A stretch of DNA of 64,000 bases from Confluentibacter sediminis (GTDB lineage Bacteria > Bacteroidota > Bacteroidia > Flavobacteriales > Flavobacteriaceae), in assembly GCF_003258355.1 (NCBI RefSeq), contig NZ_QKPO01000004.1, forward strand, positions 62,001-126,000. Direction: 5' to 3'. Of the stretch, positions 52,308-61,411 are shown in pieces. Every line of letters begins with the position of its first letter. The first letter of the stretch is position 1. The position numbers and the translations under genes were made by a program. The notes beneath the pieces were generated by a model that saw only the letters and a program-made list of their open reading frames with translations, made no database searches and was not told where the DNA came from.

Positions 52308-54863
52308 TTAAAGTGGGAAGTTTTGATTAACCAATTGCGTTTGTTGATAGGTGTGATTAAAATAAGTATCTGATATGGAAAGCGACATCTCGTGTAATAG
52401 ATCACCAAGGTCTGAAAGCTCATTATCAAGATTTTCACGTAATGTATTGTCGCCATTCAATGCAATCAGCTTACTGATATTTAAACTTTCAATTTTTAAG
52501 TTAGCTTCATTAACCAACCTTTGGCATTCTGTAATAGCAGCTGTATTTTTAGAATGTGGTAATCGGTCAATATCTTTTTGAATTCTTTTGAGCTGATAAG
52601 TTAACGATTTTGGATAGTCTTTGTCAAGTAAAATAAGATTGATAACATTTTCTACACTAAGATATGACCTGTAACTGTATCTGTAAATATTCAAACTCTC
52701 ATGACTTGTTAAAAGGGACTCCAATATATCATATTGTAAATGCTCTTCCAAATTAAAGACTAAAAGCGATCTGCATTTAGAAATCGTCATCATCGCTTGT
52801 TCAGTTTGTAAACCAATAAAATATAGCAAAAGTCCTTGGTCTACCAAAATACTTTCTTCAATAAGCCCCATAAAAGCTATTAAGCGCGTAATGATTCTGT
52901 CTAATAATTTTATGATGTCTGTAGGCGCATAATTTTTTTCGTCTATAAAGCGTCCCCAAATTTTTTGAATCCCATCAAAAACACGCCACATATCTTTAGA
53001 CCATAAGTTTCTTAATGAATAATAAGAGTTGTTAAAACTATTTAGGGTTTGTGCTAACGTACCAAGACGTTTTTCATCCATCACCACGGAAAGAATCTCC
53101 TTTAATGGATTTTTTAGGGCTTCTTCATTCTCTTCACCAACAAATCCAGGATAGGTGTAGGTAATAGATGTCAGCGATTGAAACAAGAAATGTAAATTTT
53201 CAGATTCAGTTTTTTGAACACTAAACTGGGAATTACTCATTTGGTTGAGAACCATCCGTATAAACCTTGCAGTTACAATTGCTCTTCCAAGGTATCTACC
53301 CGACCAATACAAATTTTCTGCGGTATTGCTTGGTAAGTCATTGATATTTGAAATAGAAATTTTACATGAGTTGTCCCACGCATAATTTTGTATGGAACTT
53401 TGAGGATGATCGGTAATTATCCAAAAATCTTTACTCACACCTCCACGTTGGTTAGAGACATGTAAATTTTCTCGTTCTGGAGCTACTCGAACCAAGCCAC
53501 CTGGCATGACATGATAGGTGTCTTTTTTTGCTATGGCGAAAGTGCGGCACATCATTTTTCTAGGCTCTAAGCGCCCATTAACAAAATCTGGAGCGGTTGA
53601 AAATGATATTTTTTCTTGTGCCACAAAGTGATATGGATTTGCTAATATTTCATTTTTTAGCTTTTCTAATTGGGCCGTACTTAAAAATTCACAAAAAAAT
53701 AAGCTCTCTCTGTTTGATCTATCTATACGCTTAACAACAAAATTAGCGAGGTTACTTAATACATAATGACGCTCTTTTTCTTGTCCGCACCACCAAGATG
53801 CTATTTGAGGTAAAATTAAATCTTCATTTAAGAAATATTTTGAAATGGCATTCATAAAAGGGATGATACCAGAATTTTCCAAAATCCCACTTCCAATGGG
53901 ATTGACTATGGCAACATTCTGATTTCTAACGACATCTAATAATCCAGCAACCCCTAAATAAGAGTCCTCTCTTAATTCCAACGGATCCATATAAATATCA
54001 TCAACGCGCCTTAAAATAACATCTACTTGCTTAAGCTCTTTTAAGGTTTTCATCCATACTTTGCCATTACGTACTACTAAATCATTTCCCGTAACTAGAG
54101 GATATCCTAAAAAGGACGACAAATAAGAATGCTCAAAATAGGTTTCATTTAAAGGCCCTGGAGTCAGAATGACAATGTTGGGGTTATTCCTGTTATTGGG
54201 AGCAGCATCAATCAGCATTTGATTGAAATTGTAAAAGAAACTAGAAGAATGGTGAATATTAATGTTTTTAAAAATGTCAGGAACGGCTCTATTTAGGGCA
54301 TTTCTGTTCTCTAGAGCATACCCCATACCTGAAGGGGCTTGTGTACGGTCGTTAACAACCCACATGCGTCCATCGGGACCTCTTGATAAATCTGCAGAAT
54401 GAATCAACAAGTTTTTAGAGGTTTTGTATTGGATTTGGTCGCATTGCCTAAGAAAACCTCTGTGGGCAAATATAACTTCATGAGGAACAACACCTTTTTT
54501 TATTAATTCCCGTTTGCCATAAATGTCTTTTAAAACCAAGTTTAATATTTCAGCTCGCTGAATAATCCCTTTTTCTATGGTTTTCCATTCGCTTTCATGA
54601 ATGAGAAAAGGCACCACATTTAAATTCCAAGAACGGTGCATGCCTTTAGGATCGTTATAAACATTATAAGTCACCCCGTTTTCATCCATCAACCAATTAA
54701 CGTCGCTTTGTTTATTGATTAATTCTTTCAATCCTATTTGATTGATATTTTCGAGTAAGTTTTCCCAATTAGGATTTATACTCATATTAGATTTCAATAC
54801 TTCATCATAATTCTTGGTATCAGAAAAATAATTTTGAAATAGGATGTTAGAATCTAATATCAT
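52308..54863 (-). CDS. circularly permuted ATP-grasp / alpha-E fusion
   Basis: This 851-aa protein joins a circularly permuted type 2 ATP-grasp ligase (about 30-480) to an alpha-helical alpha-E domain (about 505-840). Recognisable ATP-grasp parts are WVVNDRTQAPSGMGYALENR (168-187) and NPIGSGILEN (321-330); the alpha-E domain begins near ENLYWSGRYLGRAIVTARFI. In many proteobacteria the two domains are separate genes, so the fusion is notable. The group is thought to build and process small peptides by ATP-dependent ligation. Neighbours on both sides are transglutaminases with gaps of 2 and 12 bases. Confidence 0.9.
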   Translation of the reverse strand: MILDSNILFQNYFSDTKNYDEVLKSNMSINPNWENLLENINQIGLKELINKQSDVNWLMDENGVTYNVYNDPKGMHRSWNLNVVPFLIHESEWKTIEKGIIQRAEILNLVLKDIYGKRELIKKGVVPHEVIFAHRGFLRQCDQIQYKTSKNLLIHSADLSRGPDGRMWVVNDRTQAPSGMGYALENRNALNRAVPDIFKNINIHHSSSFFYNFNQMLIDAAPNNRNNPNIVILTPGPLNETYFEHSYLSSFLGYPLVTGNDLVVRNGKVWMKTLKELKQVDVILRRVDDIYMDPLELREDSYLGVAGLLDVVRNQNVAIVNPIGSGILENSGIIPFMNAISKYFLNEDLILPQIASWWCGQEKERHYVLSNLANFVVKRIDRSNRESLFFCEFLSTAQLEKLKNEILANPYHFVAQEKISFSTAPDFVNGRLEPRKMMCRTFAIAKKDTYHVMPGGLVRVAPERENLHVSNQRGGVSKDFWIITDHPQSSIQNYAWDNSCKISISNINDLPSNTAENLYWSGRYLGRAIVTARFIRMVLNQMSNSQFSVQKTESENLHFLFQSLTSITYTYPGFVGEENEEALKNPLKEILSVVMDEKRLGTLAQTLNSFNNSYYSLRNLWSKDMWRVFDGIQKIWGRFIDEKNYAPTDIIKLLDRIITRLIAFMGLIEESILVDQGLLLYFIGLQTEQAMMTISKCRSLLVFNLEEHLQYDILESLLTSHESLNIYRYSYRSYLSVENVINLILLDKDYPKSLTYQLKRIQKDIDRLPHSKNTAAITECQRLVNEANLKIESLNISKLIALNGDNTLRENLDNELSDLGDLLHEMSLSISDTYFNHTYQQTQLVNQNFPL

Positions 54864-54875
54864 AAAATAGGGCGC

Positions 54876-57800
54876 TTATTTTTTTCGCAAATCTAAGGTA
54901 TTTGGGAATTCAAAATTAGTGGGAAGTACTTTATATGTGAATTTTTTATCACTTCCTTTTTCTTTGACACTTTTGCTTGAACTATCCGAATCTTGGGAAA
55001 TACTTTCAACTTCACCTTGTGTATGACCAAATTCCCAGAAACGACTGATTCTTCTGGATTCCGCTTCATAACTATTAACAGGATAGGTTTCATAAGAACG
55101 GCCGCCCGGATGCGCCACAAAATAAGTGCAGCCCCCTATAGATTGTTTGTTCCAAGTATCAATAATATCAAAAACCAAAGGCGTGTCTACATCGATGGTG
55201 GGATGCATAGCCGAATATGGATTCCAAGCTTTATAGCGTACACCGGCAACAAATTCTTCTTTTACAGTCGTACTTTTTAAGTCGACTTTAATACCATTAC
55301 AAGTGAGCACATAGCGTTCGTTATTGAAGTTAGATACCTTCACCTGAAGACGTTCTACAGAAGAATCGACGTATCTGGCCGTTCCTCCACCAGTGACTTC
55401 TTCTCCAAGCACATTCCAAGGTTCTATGCCTGCTCTTAACTCTAAATGGATATTGTTAATTTCAACCATGCCATGCAGTGGAAATCTAAATTCAAAAAAT
55501 GGATTAAACCAATCTTCTTTGAACTTATAACCGGCCTTATTTAATTGTGTAACAATATCTTTAATATCTTCTCTTACAAAATGTTCAATTAAAAACTTGT
55601 CATGTAATTCGGTACCCCAACGCACTAATTTATGTTCATAAGGTTTTTTCCAAAACCACGCCACCAAGGTTCTAACTAATAAGTTTTGCATTAAACTCAT
55701 TTGAGGGTGTGGAGGCATATCAAAAGCACGTAATTCTAAAATACCTAACCTTCCAGATGATGAGTCTGGAGAATATAATTTATCTATGCAAAACTCTGCT
55801 CTGTGGGTGTTGCCTGTCAAGTCTGTTAGCAAATGCCTAAACAATCTATCGGTTAGCCAAAATGGGACTTTACCGTTTTTTGGAATTTGATTGAAGGCAA
55901 TTTCCAATTCATATAAATTTTCCATTCTGGCTTCATCAATTCTAGGAGCCTGACTGGTAGCACCAATAAAGGCACCAGAAAATAAGTAAGAAAGCCCAGG
56001 ATGATGTTGCCAGAACGTTAACAAGCTTCGTAGTAAACTAGGTCGTCTTAGAAGCGGACTATCGGCAGGTGTAATTCCCCCCAATGTGACGTGATTACCA
56101 CCACCAGTTCCAGTATGCTTACCATCAAGCATAAATTTTTCAGTCCCCAAACGCGATTTTTTGGCTTGATCGTAAAGGGTTAACGTATTATGGGTTAGCT
56201 CTTCCCAGTTTTTTGCTGGATGTACATTTATTTCAATAACCCCAGGGTCTGGAGTTATTTTCAATGATTCTAATCGACTATCTTTTGGTGGGTCATACCC
56301 TTCTATAACAACAGGAATAGATAGTTCATTAGCGGTAGCTTCGACAGAAGCCATTAAATCCAAAAATATTTCAGCGCTATCTAATGGTGGTAAAAACAAG
56401 TGTAATTTACCATCCCTGACTTCGGCACATAATGCTGTTCTAATAAAATAATTTGTTTTCTTTATAGGAATGCCATTGTTTTTAATGTCGTCAATCCTTT
56501 TATTTACAACTCTTTTAAAGTTAGGCAGTTTTTTCTTTTTTGAAAATTGGTCTGGTTCGAATTTAGGAAATTCTTCGTGTTCAGGTTTCAACAATAAAGA
56601 ATCTAAAGGCAAACGTAAACCGACAGGTGAATTTCCCGGAATTAAAAATAAGTGCTCTCTTCTAAATTCCCAATAACAGGTATACCAATTGCCTCCCGTA
56701 TTATTTAATGGCAATACATAACCAATAGCTTTTGAAGTCCCTTCTCTCAGAATATCTTTTAGCTTGTTTTTAACAAGCATATTTCCATCTTCTTTCGTTG
56801 GGTCTATATCTAAAGGCATTTTGCCTTCTTGCCAGAGAAAATAAAATGAATCCTCATAGGTAGGTTTTATAGTAGTATCTGTGATCGCTAAATATTTTGT
56901 GAGCGTTTTTAAAAATAGTTTATCGGCATCTACTGGGATTTCAAGATTATCTGAAAACAACGCAAATAGCTTTTTATCACTCCAAATGTTTTTCTCGTCT
57001 TTTCTCCAACATATTTCGATGGACCATCTTGGTAAAGGTTCGCCAGGATACCATTTACCTTGCGCTTGATGCAAAATGCCGCCTTTAGCAAAGGTGTCAT
57101 ATAGCCTAGCCGATAGATTTTTAGCTAACGCTCTTTTATGTGGGCCATCGGCATCTGTATTCCATTCAGGCGATTCCATATCATCAATAGATACAAAGGT
57201 TGGTTCACCACCCATAGTAAGTCTTACATCCCCTTTTTGCAATTGTTTTTCCACTTGATAACCTAACTTATAAATAGCTTTCCATTGCTCTTCCGTATAA
57301 GGTTTTGTAACACGAGGTGACTCAAAAATGCGTTTTACAGAATTTTCAAAAAAGAATTCGGTTTCACACACATCGGTCATACCCGAAACAGGAGCAGCAC
57401 TTTCAAAGGAAGGGGTACAAGCCAAAGGAATATGTCCCTCGCCAGCTAGTAAGCCAGAGGTAGCATCAAAACCAATCCAACCGGCTCCAGGCAAATAGAC
57501 TTCTGCCCAAGCGTGTAAATCGGTAAAATCTTCTTCAGGACCCGAAGGACCGTCTAATGATTTTTCATCAGATTTTAATTGCACTAAATATCCAGACACA
57601 AAACGCGCTCCAAAACCCAAATGGCGTAACGTTTGAACAAATAACCAAGCATAATCTCTACAAGACCCATTTTTTTGCTCCAGTGTTTCTTCACAAGTTT
57701 GTACACCAGGATCCATACGAATGTTATAATTTAAGTATTCGTATATTTTTCTATTGATGTCTATTAAAAAATAAATGGTTTTTCGAGGGGTTCTATCAAT

Positions 57801-58199
57801 GGTTTTCAGGAAATCCATTAATAAGTCACCACTTTCTGTAATTTCAAGATAGGGTAGAAGTTCCTTTTTTATGGTTTCATGATACTGAAATGGATAGTCT
57901 TCAGCAGATTCTTCTACGAAAAAATCAAAAGGATTTATGGTTTTTAAATCGGCAATAATTTCAACGTCAATAGATAATTCTGTTGTTTTTTCAGGGAAAA
58001 TCAATCTCGCAAGATAGTTTCCAAACGGATCTTGTTGCCAATTAAAAAATTGATTTTCGGGTTTGATTTTTATAGAATACGCCTCAATTGGGGTTCTGCT
58101 GTGTGGTGCAGGTCTAAGCCTAAATATGTGTGGAGAAAGCGATACGGGTCTATCGTATTTATATAATGTTTTATGTGAAATTACAATTTTTAACGCCAT
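54876..58199 (-). CDS. DUF2126 protein with N-terminal transglutaminase domain
   Basis: This 1107-aa protein has an N-terminal transglutaminase region with C180 (NGSCRDYAW), H229 (DLHAWAEVY) and D245 (WIGFDATSG), followed by the large DUF2126 domain (about 300-1080). The block GGEPTFVSIDDMESPEWN and FMLDGKHTGTGGGNHVTLGG are DUF2126 hallmarks, the latter resembling the ATP/Mg site of glutamine-synthetase-like ligases, so amide-bond formation is plausible. It leads the tight three-gene unit. Its product is unknown. Confidence 0.92.
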   Translation of the reverse strand: MALKIVISHKTLYKYDRPVSLSPHIFRLRPAPHSRTPIEAYSIKIKPENQFFNWQQDPFGNYLARLIFPEKTTELSIDVEIIADLKTINPFDFFVEESAEDYPFQYHETIKKELLPYLEITESGDLLMDFLKTIDRTPRKTIYFLIDINRKIYEYLNYNIRMDPGVQTCEETLEQKNGSCRDYAWLFVQTLRHLGFGARFVSGYLVQLKSDEKSLDGPSGPEEDFTDLHAWAEVYLPGAGWIGFDATSGLLAGEGHIPLACTPSFESAAPVSGMTDVCETEFFFENSVKRIFESPRVTKPYTEEQWKAIYKLGYQVEKQLQKGDVRLTMGGEPTFVSIDDMESPEWNTDADGPHKRALAKNLSARLYDTFAKGGILHQAQGKWYPGEPLPRWSIEICWRKDEKNIWSDKKLFALFSDNLEIPVDADKLFLKTLTKYLAITDTTIKPTYEDSFYFLWQEGKMPLDIDPTKEDGNMLVKNKLKDILREGTSKAIGYVLPLNNTGGNWYTCYWEFRREHLFLIPGNSPVGLRLPLDSLLLKPEHEEFPKFEPDQFSKKKKLPNFKRVVNKRIDDIKNNGIPIKKTNYFIRTALCAEVRDGKLHLFLPPLDSAEIFLDLMASVEATANELSIPVVIEGYDPPKDSRLESLKITPDPGVIEINVHPAKNWEELTHNTLTLYDQAKKSRLGTEKFMLDGKHTGTGGGNHVTLGGITPADSPLLRRPSLLRSLLTFWQHHPGLSYLFSGAFIGATSQAPRIDEARMENLYELEIAFNQIPKNGKVPFWLTDRLFRHLLTDLTGNTHRAEFCIDKLYSPDSSSGRLGILELRAFDMPPHPQMSLMQNLLVRTLVAWFWKKPYEHKLVRWGTELHDKFLIEHFVREDIKDIVTQLNKAGYKFKEDWFNPFFEFRFPLHGMVEINNIHLELRAGIEPWNVLGEEVTGGGTARYVDSSVERLQVKVSNFNNERYVLTCNGIKVDLKSTTVKEEFVAGVRYKAWNPYSAMHPTIDVDTPLVFDIIDTWNKQSIGGCTYFVAHPGGRSYETYPVNSYEAESRRISRFWEFGHTQGEVESISQDSDSSSKSVKEKGSDKKFTYKVLPTNFEFPNTLDLRKK

Positions 58200-58278
58200 C
58201 TATTAACTTTATTTAAAATCAAATTACAATGTAAGTTTTTTTTGTGTAGAATTTTTAAAAACACATCCGAAATACTCA

Positions 58279-58302
58279 CATAATTTACGCTGATAAATTA
58301 TG
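58279..58302. repeat. short perfect inverted repeat
   Basis: CATAATTTA (58279-58287) and TAAATTATG (58294-58302) form a perfect 9-bp repeat around CGCTGA in the 198-base gap between guaC and the DUF2126 gene. It may be a regulator site for the DUF2126 cluster, about 80-100 bases upstream of its start. The strand order of a weak T-run is not enough to call it a terminator. Confidence 0.4.
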
Positions 58303-58397
58303 ATTTTATCATTTTTAAAACAAAGATTTTTGAATTTGTAAATTTAGTATTGAAACATGTTGCTATTGCTATATTTTATAAAGCAACAAAGATTGAG

Positions 58398-59438
58398 CTA
58401 CTCGGTATAAACTTGATTTTCTTGTTCAGCGACTCTAATAAAAGTGGTGCATTTTGTAAGCTCTTTTAGTCGTTGGGCTCCTACATAAGTACAAGTGCTT
58501 CTCAATCCGCCCAAAATATCTTGTAAAGTAGTATCAACCCTACCTCTATATGGAATTTCAACAGTTTTTCCTTCACTGGCTCTGTATTCCGCAACACCAC
58601 CCACATGTTTTTCCATAGCTGTTGAAGAACTCATGCCATAAAATTTCTTAAACACCTTACCATTTTTTTCTATAATCTCTCCGCCGCTTTCATCATGACC
58701 AGCAAACATGCCACCCAGCATAACAAAATCGGCTCCAGCACCAAAGGCCTTAGCAACATCACCGGGCGTTGCACAACCACCATCGCTTATGATTTGCCCC
58801 CCTAAGCCATGAGCAGCATCAGCACATTCAATAATAGCAGATAATTGTGGATAACCTACACCCGTTTTTACTCTAGTGGTGCAAACAGAACCTGGACCAA
58901 TACCTACTTTAACAATATCGGCTCCAGATAATAAAAGTTCTTCAACCATTTCACCTGTAACTACATTTCCGGCAATAATAACTTTATCAGGATACAGATC
59001 TCTTGTGGCTTTTACAAAATTCGCAAAGTGTTCAGAATAGCCATTCGCAACATCGATACAGATGAATTTAAGTTGCGGATTTTGATTAATAATAGTTGCT
59101 AATTTATCAGAATCATGTTTACTAATTCCTGTACTAATGGCTATATAATCTACAATATTATCTTGAGTATTTGTTAAAAACAGATTCCAATCATTAATAG
59201 TATAATGCTTATGTATGGCAGTAATTAATTTTTTATTGGATAGGGCATGAGCCATTTCGAAAGTACCAACGGTATCCATATTGGCGGCAATAATAGGAAT
59301 ACCTTCCCAAGTTGTTGGGCTGTGTAAAAATTTAAATTCTCTTTCTAAATTAACTTCCGACCTACTTTTTAAAGTAGAACGTTTTGGACGAATCATAACA
59401 TCCTTAAATCCTAGTTTTATATCGTATTCTATGCGCAT
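58398..59438 (-). CDS. guaC: GMP reductase
   Basis: GuaC reduces GMP to IMP with NADPH, the purine salvage step from guanine to adenine nucleotides. The 346-aa protein has the family start [20 protein letters not shown] and the active-site GPGSVCTTR (C186). It lacks the CBS domains that would mark IMP dehydrogenase. A -7-like TATTTTTG lies on the minus strand at 59470-59463. It is a single gene divergent from the hybrid kinase. Confidence 0.95.
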   Translation of the reverse strand: MRIEYDIKLGFKDVMIRPKRSTLKSRSEVNLEREFKFLHSPTTWEGIPIIAANMDTVGTFEMAHALSNKKLITAIHKHYTINDWNLFLTNTQDNIVDYIAISTGISKHDSDKLATIINQNPQLKFICIDVANGYSEHFANFVKATRDLYPDKVIIAGNVVTGEMVEELLLSGADIVKVGIGPGSVCTTRVKTGVGYPQLSAIIECADAAHGLGGQIISDGGCATPGDVAKAFGAGADFVMLGGMFAGHDESGGEIIEKNGKVFKKFYGMSSSTAMEKHVGGVAEYRASEGKTVEIPYRGRVDTTLQDILGGLRSTCTYVGAQRLKELTKCTTFIRVAEQENQVYTE

Positions 59439-59588
59439 AACTTCCTGATATTAATCCATTCCCAAAAATATGGCTTTTTTGAAATTTAAGATTAAAAAAA
59501 TTGGTATATTATAAGGATAATCAAAAACTGTCATTGTTTTGTGTATTTAATGAATTATAGGTTAAGTTTGTTAAAAATTAATAATTGA

Positions 59589-61013
59589 ATGGTATTTTTT
59601 TCACAATCGAGCAAATTTTCAAAACGCATTATTGGGCTATCTTTTTTAGCTTTGGGGGCTATTTTTGTTATTTTCTACTTCTTATATCACTATATTCAGG
59701 TTAATAAAAACTTATATCCTGTCACGTTAGTATTATTGATTTTTGTAATTGTATTACTGATAGCATTAGTCTATTTTTTATGGAATAAAGCTCATAATGA
59801 CTATGTTAAATCTAAGTTGATTAAAGATATTGAAAACCTTGAAAGAGATCTAGATAAAGCCAATTTACTTAAAGATCATAAGTCGCTGTATTTGGCAAAC
59901 ATGAGCCACGAAATTAGGATTCCACTTAATGCGATTTTAGGGATGCTTAACATGTTGAGAAAAACGAGTTTAGATAGCGATCAGATGGCTGAAGTTGAAA
60001 TAGCCCATTATTCTTCCCAGCATATGTTGCAGTTGGTGAATATGATTTTGGATAATTCTAAATTCGAAGATAGTAATAAGACTTTAGATTTGGTTGTTAT
60101 TGATTTAGAATCAGATTTGTCTAAACTTTTAAAAATTTTCGAATATCAAGCTTGGGACAAAAACTTAGAATTTGAATTTAAGTTCTTGTCTGAAAAAAAG
60201 CCTAAATTTTTATTGTTAGGGGATTTAGCTCGAATTCAGCAAGTATTAGTTAATTTGATTAATAATGCCATTAAGTTTACCGATTTTGGTAAAATAACGG
60301 TTACCATTCACCAAACGGTTAGTGACGAGGATAATCAAATTGTCACTTTTTATATTAAAGATACCGGTATGGGGATGTTGCCTTATGAAGCAGAAAATGT
60401 ATTTAAATCTGTTAAGGATGATGACTTTCCCATGCAACACTATAGGGATGCTGGTGTTGGACTTTCTATTTCGTATAAACTGGTGAAATTAATGGGTGGT
60501 GAATTGGAATTGGAAAGTAAAGAAAATGAAGGCTCTATATTCTATTTTAGTTTGCAATTAAAAAAGACCTTAAACTTAAAAGTTGAGACTAAAGAATCAG
60601 AAGTAGGTTTATTAAACAAGTTTGGTTATAAATTTAGTGTACTCGTAGCTGAAGACAATAAAATAAACCAAAAGGTAATTAAGTTTTTACTGGAACAACA
60701 AGGGGCAGATTGTACCTTAGTTAGAAATGGGCTTGAAGCAGTTAAACTTTATAGTGTACTGGATTTTGATATAATCTTTATGGATATATTTATGCCAGAA
60801 ATGGATGGCTATGACGCAACTAGAATCATAAAAGCGACAGAAAAATATGCCAAAAATAATACACCTATTATAGCTGTTTCTGCAAGTGCTTTTGAAGCTG
60901 ATATTGAAAAAGCCAAATTGTCTGGAGTGGATGATTTTTTAGCTAAACCTATTGAAACAGAGAGATTAAAAGAGTTATTGGCTAAATATCTGGTACAAAA
61001 TCAGCCAAATTAA
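59589..61013 (+). CDS. hybrid sensor histidine kinase / response regulator
   Basis: This 474-aa protein has two N-terminal helices (about 14-34 and 43-66) with almost no loop between them, then HisKA (H107 in ANMSHEIRIPLN), HATPase with the N box (NLINNAIKF), G1 (KDTGMGM) and G2 (AGVGLSI), and a C-terminal receiver domain with phosphoacceptor D399 (FMDIFMPEMDG) and K453. No periplasmic or PAS sensor is present, so the signal must be sensed in or near the membrane. The usual HEIRTPLN is HEIRIPLN. No response-regulator gene is adjacent. Confidence 0.93.
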   Translation: MVFFSQSSKFSKRIIGLSFLALGAIFVIFYFLYHYIQVNKNLYPVTLVLLIFVIVLLIALVYFLWNKAHNDYVKSKLIKDIENLERDLDKANLLKDHKSLYLANMSHEIRIPLNAILGMLNMLRKTSLDSDQMAEVEIAHYSSQHMLQLVNMILDNSKFEDSNKTLDLVVIDLESDLSKLLKIFEYQAWDKNLEFEFKFLSEKKPKFLLLGDLARIQQVLVNLINNAIKFTDFGKITVTIHQTVSDEDNQIVTFYIKDTGMGMLPYEAENVFKSVKDDDFPMQHYRDAGVGLSISYKLVKLMGGELELESKENEGSIFYFSLQLKKTLNLKVETKESEVGLLNKFGYKFSVLVAEDNKINQKVIKFLLEQQGADCTLVRNGLEAVKLYSVLDFDIIFMDIFMPEMDGYDATRIIKATEKYAKNNTPIIAVSASAFEADIEKAKLSGVDDFLAKPIETERLKELLAKYLVQNQPN

Positions 61014-61016
61014 TGA

Positions 61017-61400
61017 TCAAGATTTAATAGCAATCATACTAATTTCAACATTGACGTTTTTAGGCAATTTTGCAACTTGTACCGTTTCTCTGGCAGGTGC
61101 ATTGGCGTCTTCAAAATAACTCCCATATACCTCATTTATTTGTGAAAAATCATTCATGTCACTAATGAAAATAGTAGATTTAACAACGTCATTAAAAGTC
61201 ATATGAGCCGCTTCAATAACTGCTTTTAGATTTTCCATAACCTGCCTTGTTTCACTTTTTATGTCTTCAAGAACTAAGTTTCCTGTTTTCACATTTAATG
61301 CAATTTGACCAGACATGTATAATGTGTTTCCACTTAATATGGCTTGATTGTAGGGACCTATTGGCGCTGGAGCATTTGGTGTATTAATCACTTTTTTCAT
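61017..61400 (-). CDS. RidA family enamine/imine deaminase
   Basis: This 127-aa protein is of the RidA/YjgF family, which hydrolyses reactive enamines formed by PLP enzymes. It starts MKKVINTPNAPAPIGPYNQA and includes the conserved arginine loop APARETVQVAKLPKNVNVEI near the end (R104 binds the substrate carboxylate). It is 11 bases downstream of lptD on the same strand. The stop is 3 bases from the hybrid kinase stop. Confidence 0.93.
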   Translation of the reverse strand: MKKVINTPNAPAPIGPYNQAILSGNTLYMSGQIALNVKTGNLVLEDIKSETRQVMENLKAVIEAAHMTFNDVVKSTIFISDMNDFSQINEVYGSYFEDANAPARETVQVAKLPKNVNVEISMIAIKS

Positions 61401-61411
61401 TTATTTAGATT

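Noticed and set aside
58279-58320. Terminator for guaC
   Set aside because: The hairpin is about 100 bases beyond the guaC stop, and in the minus direction it is not followed by a clean T-run.
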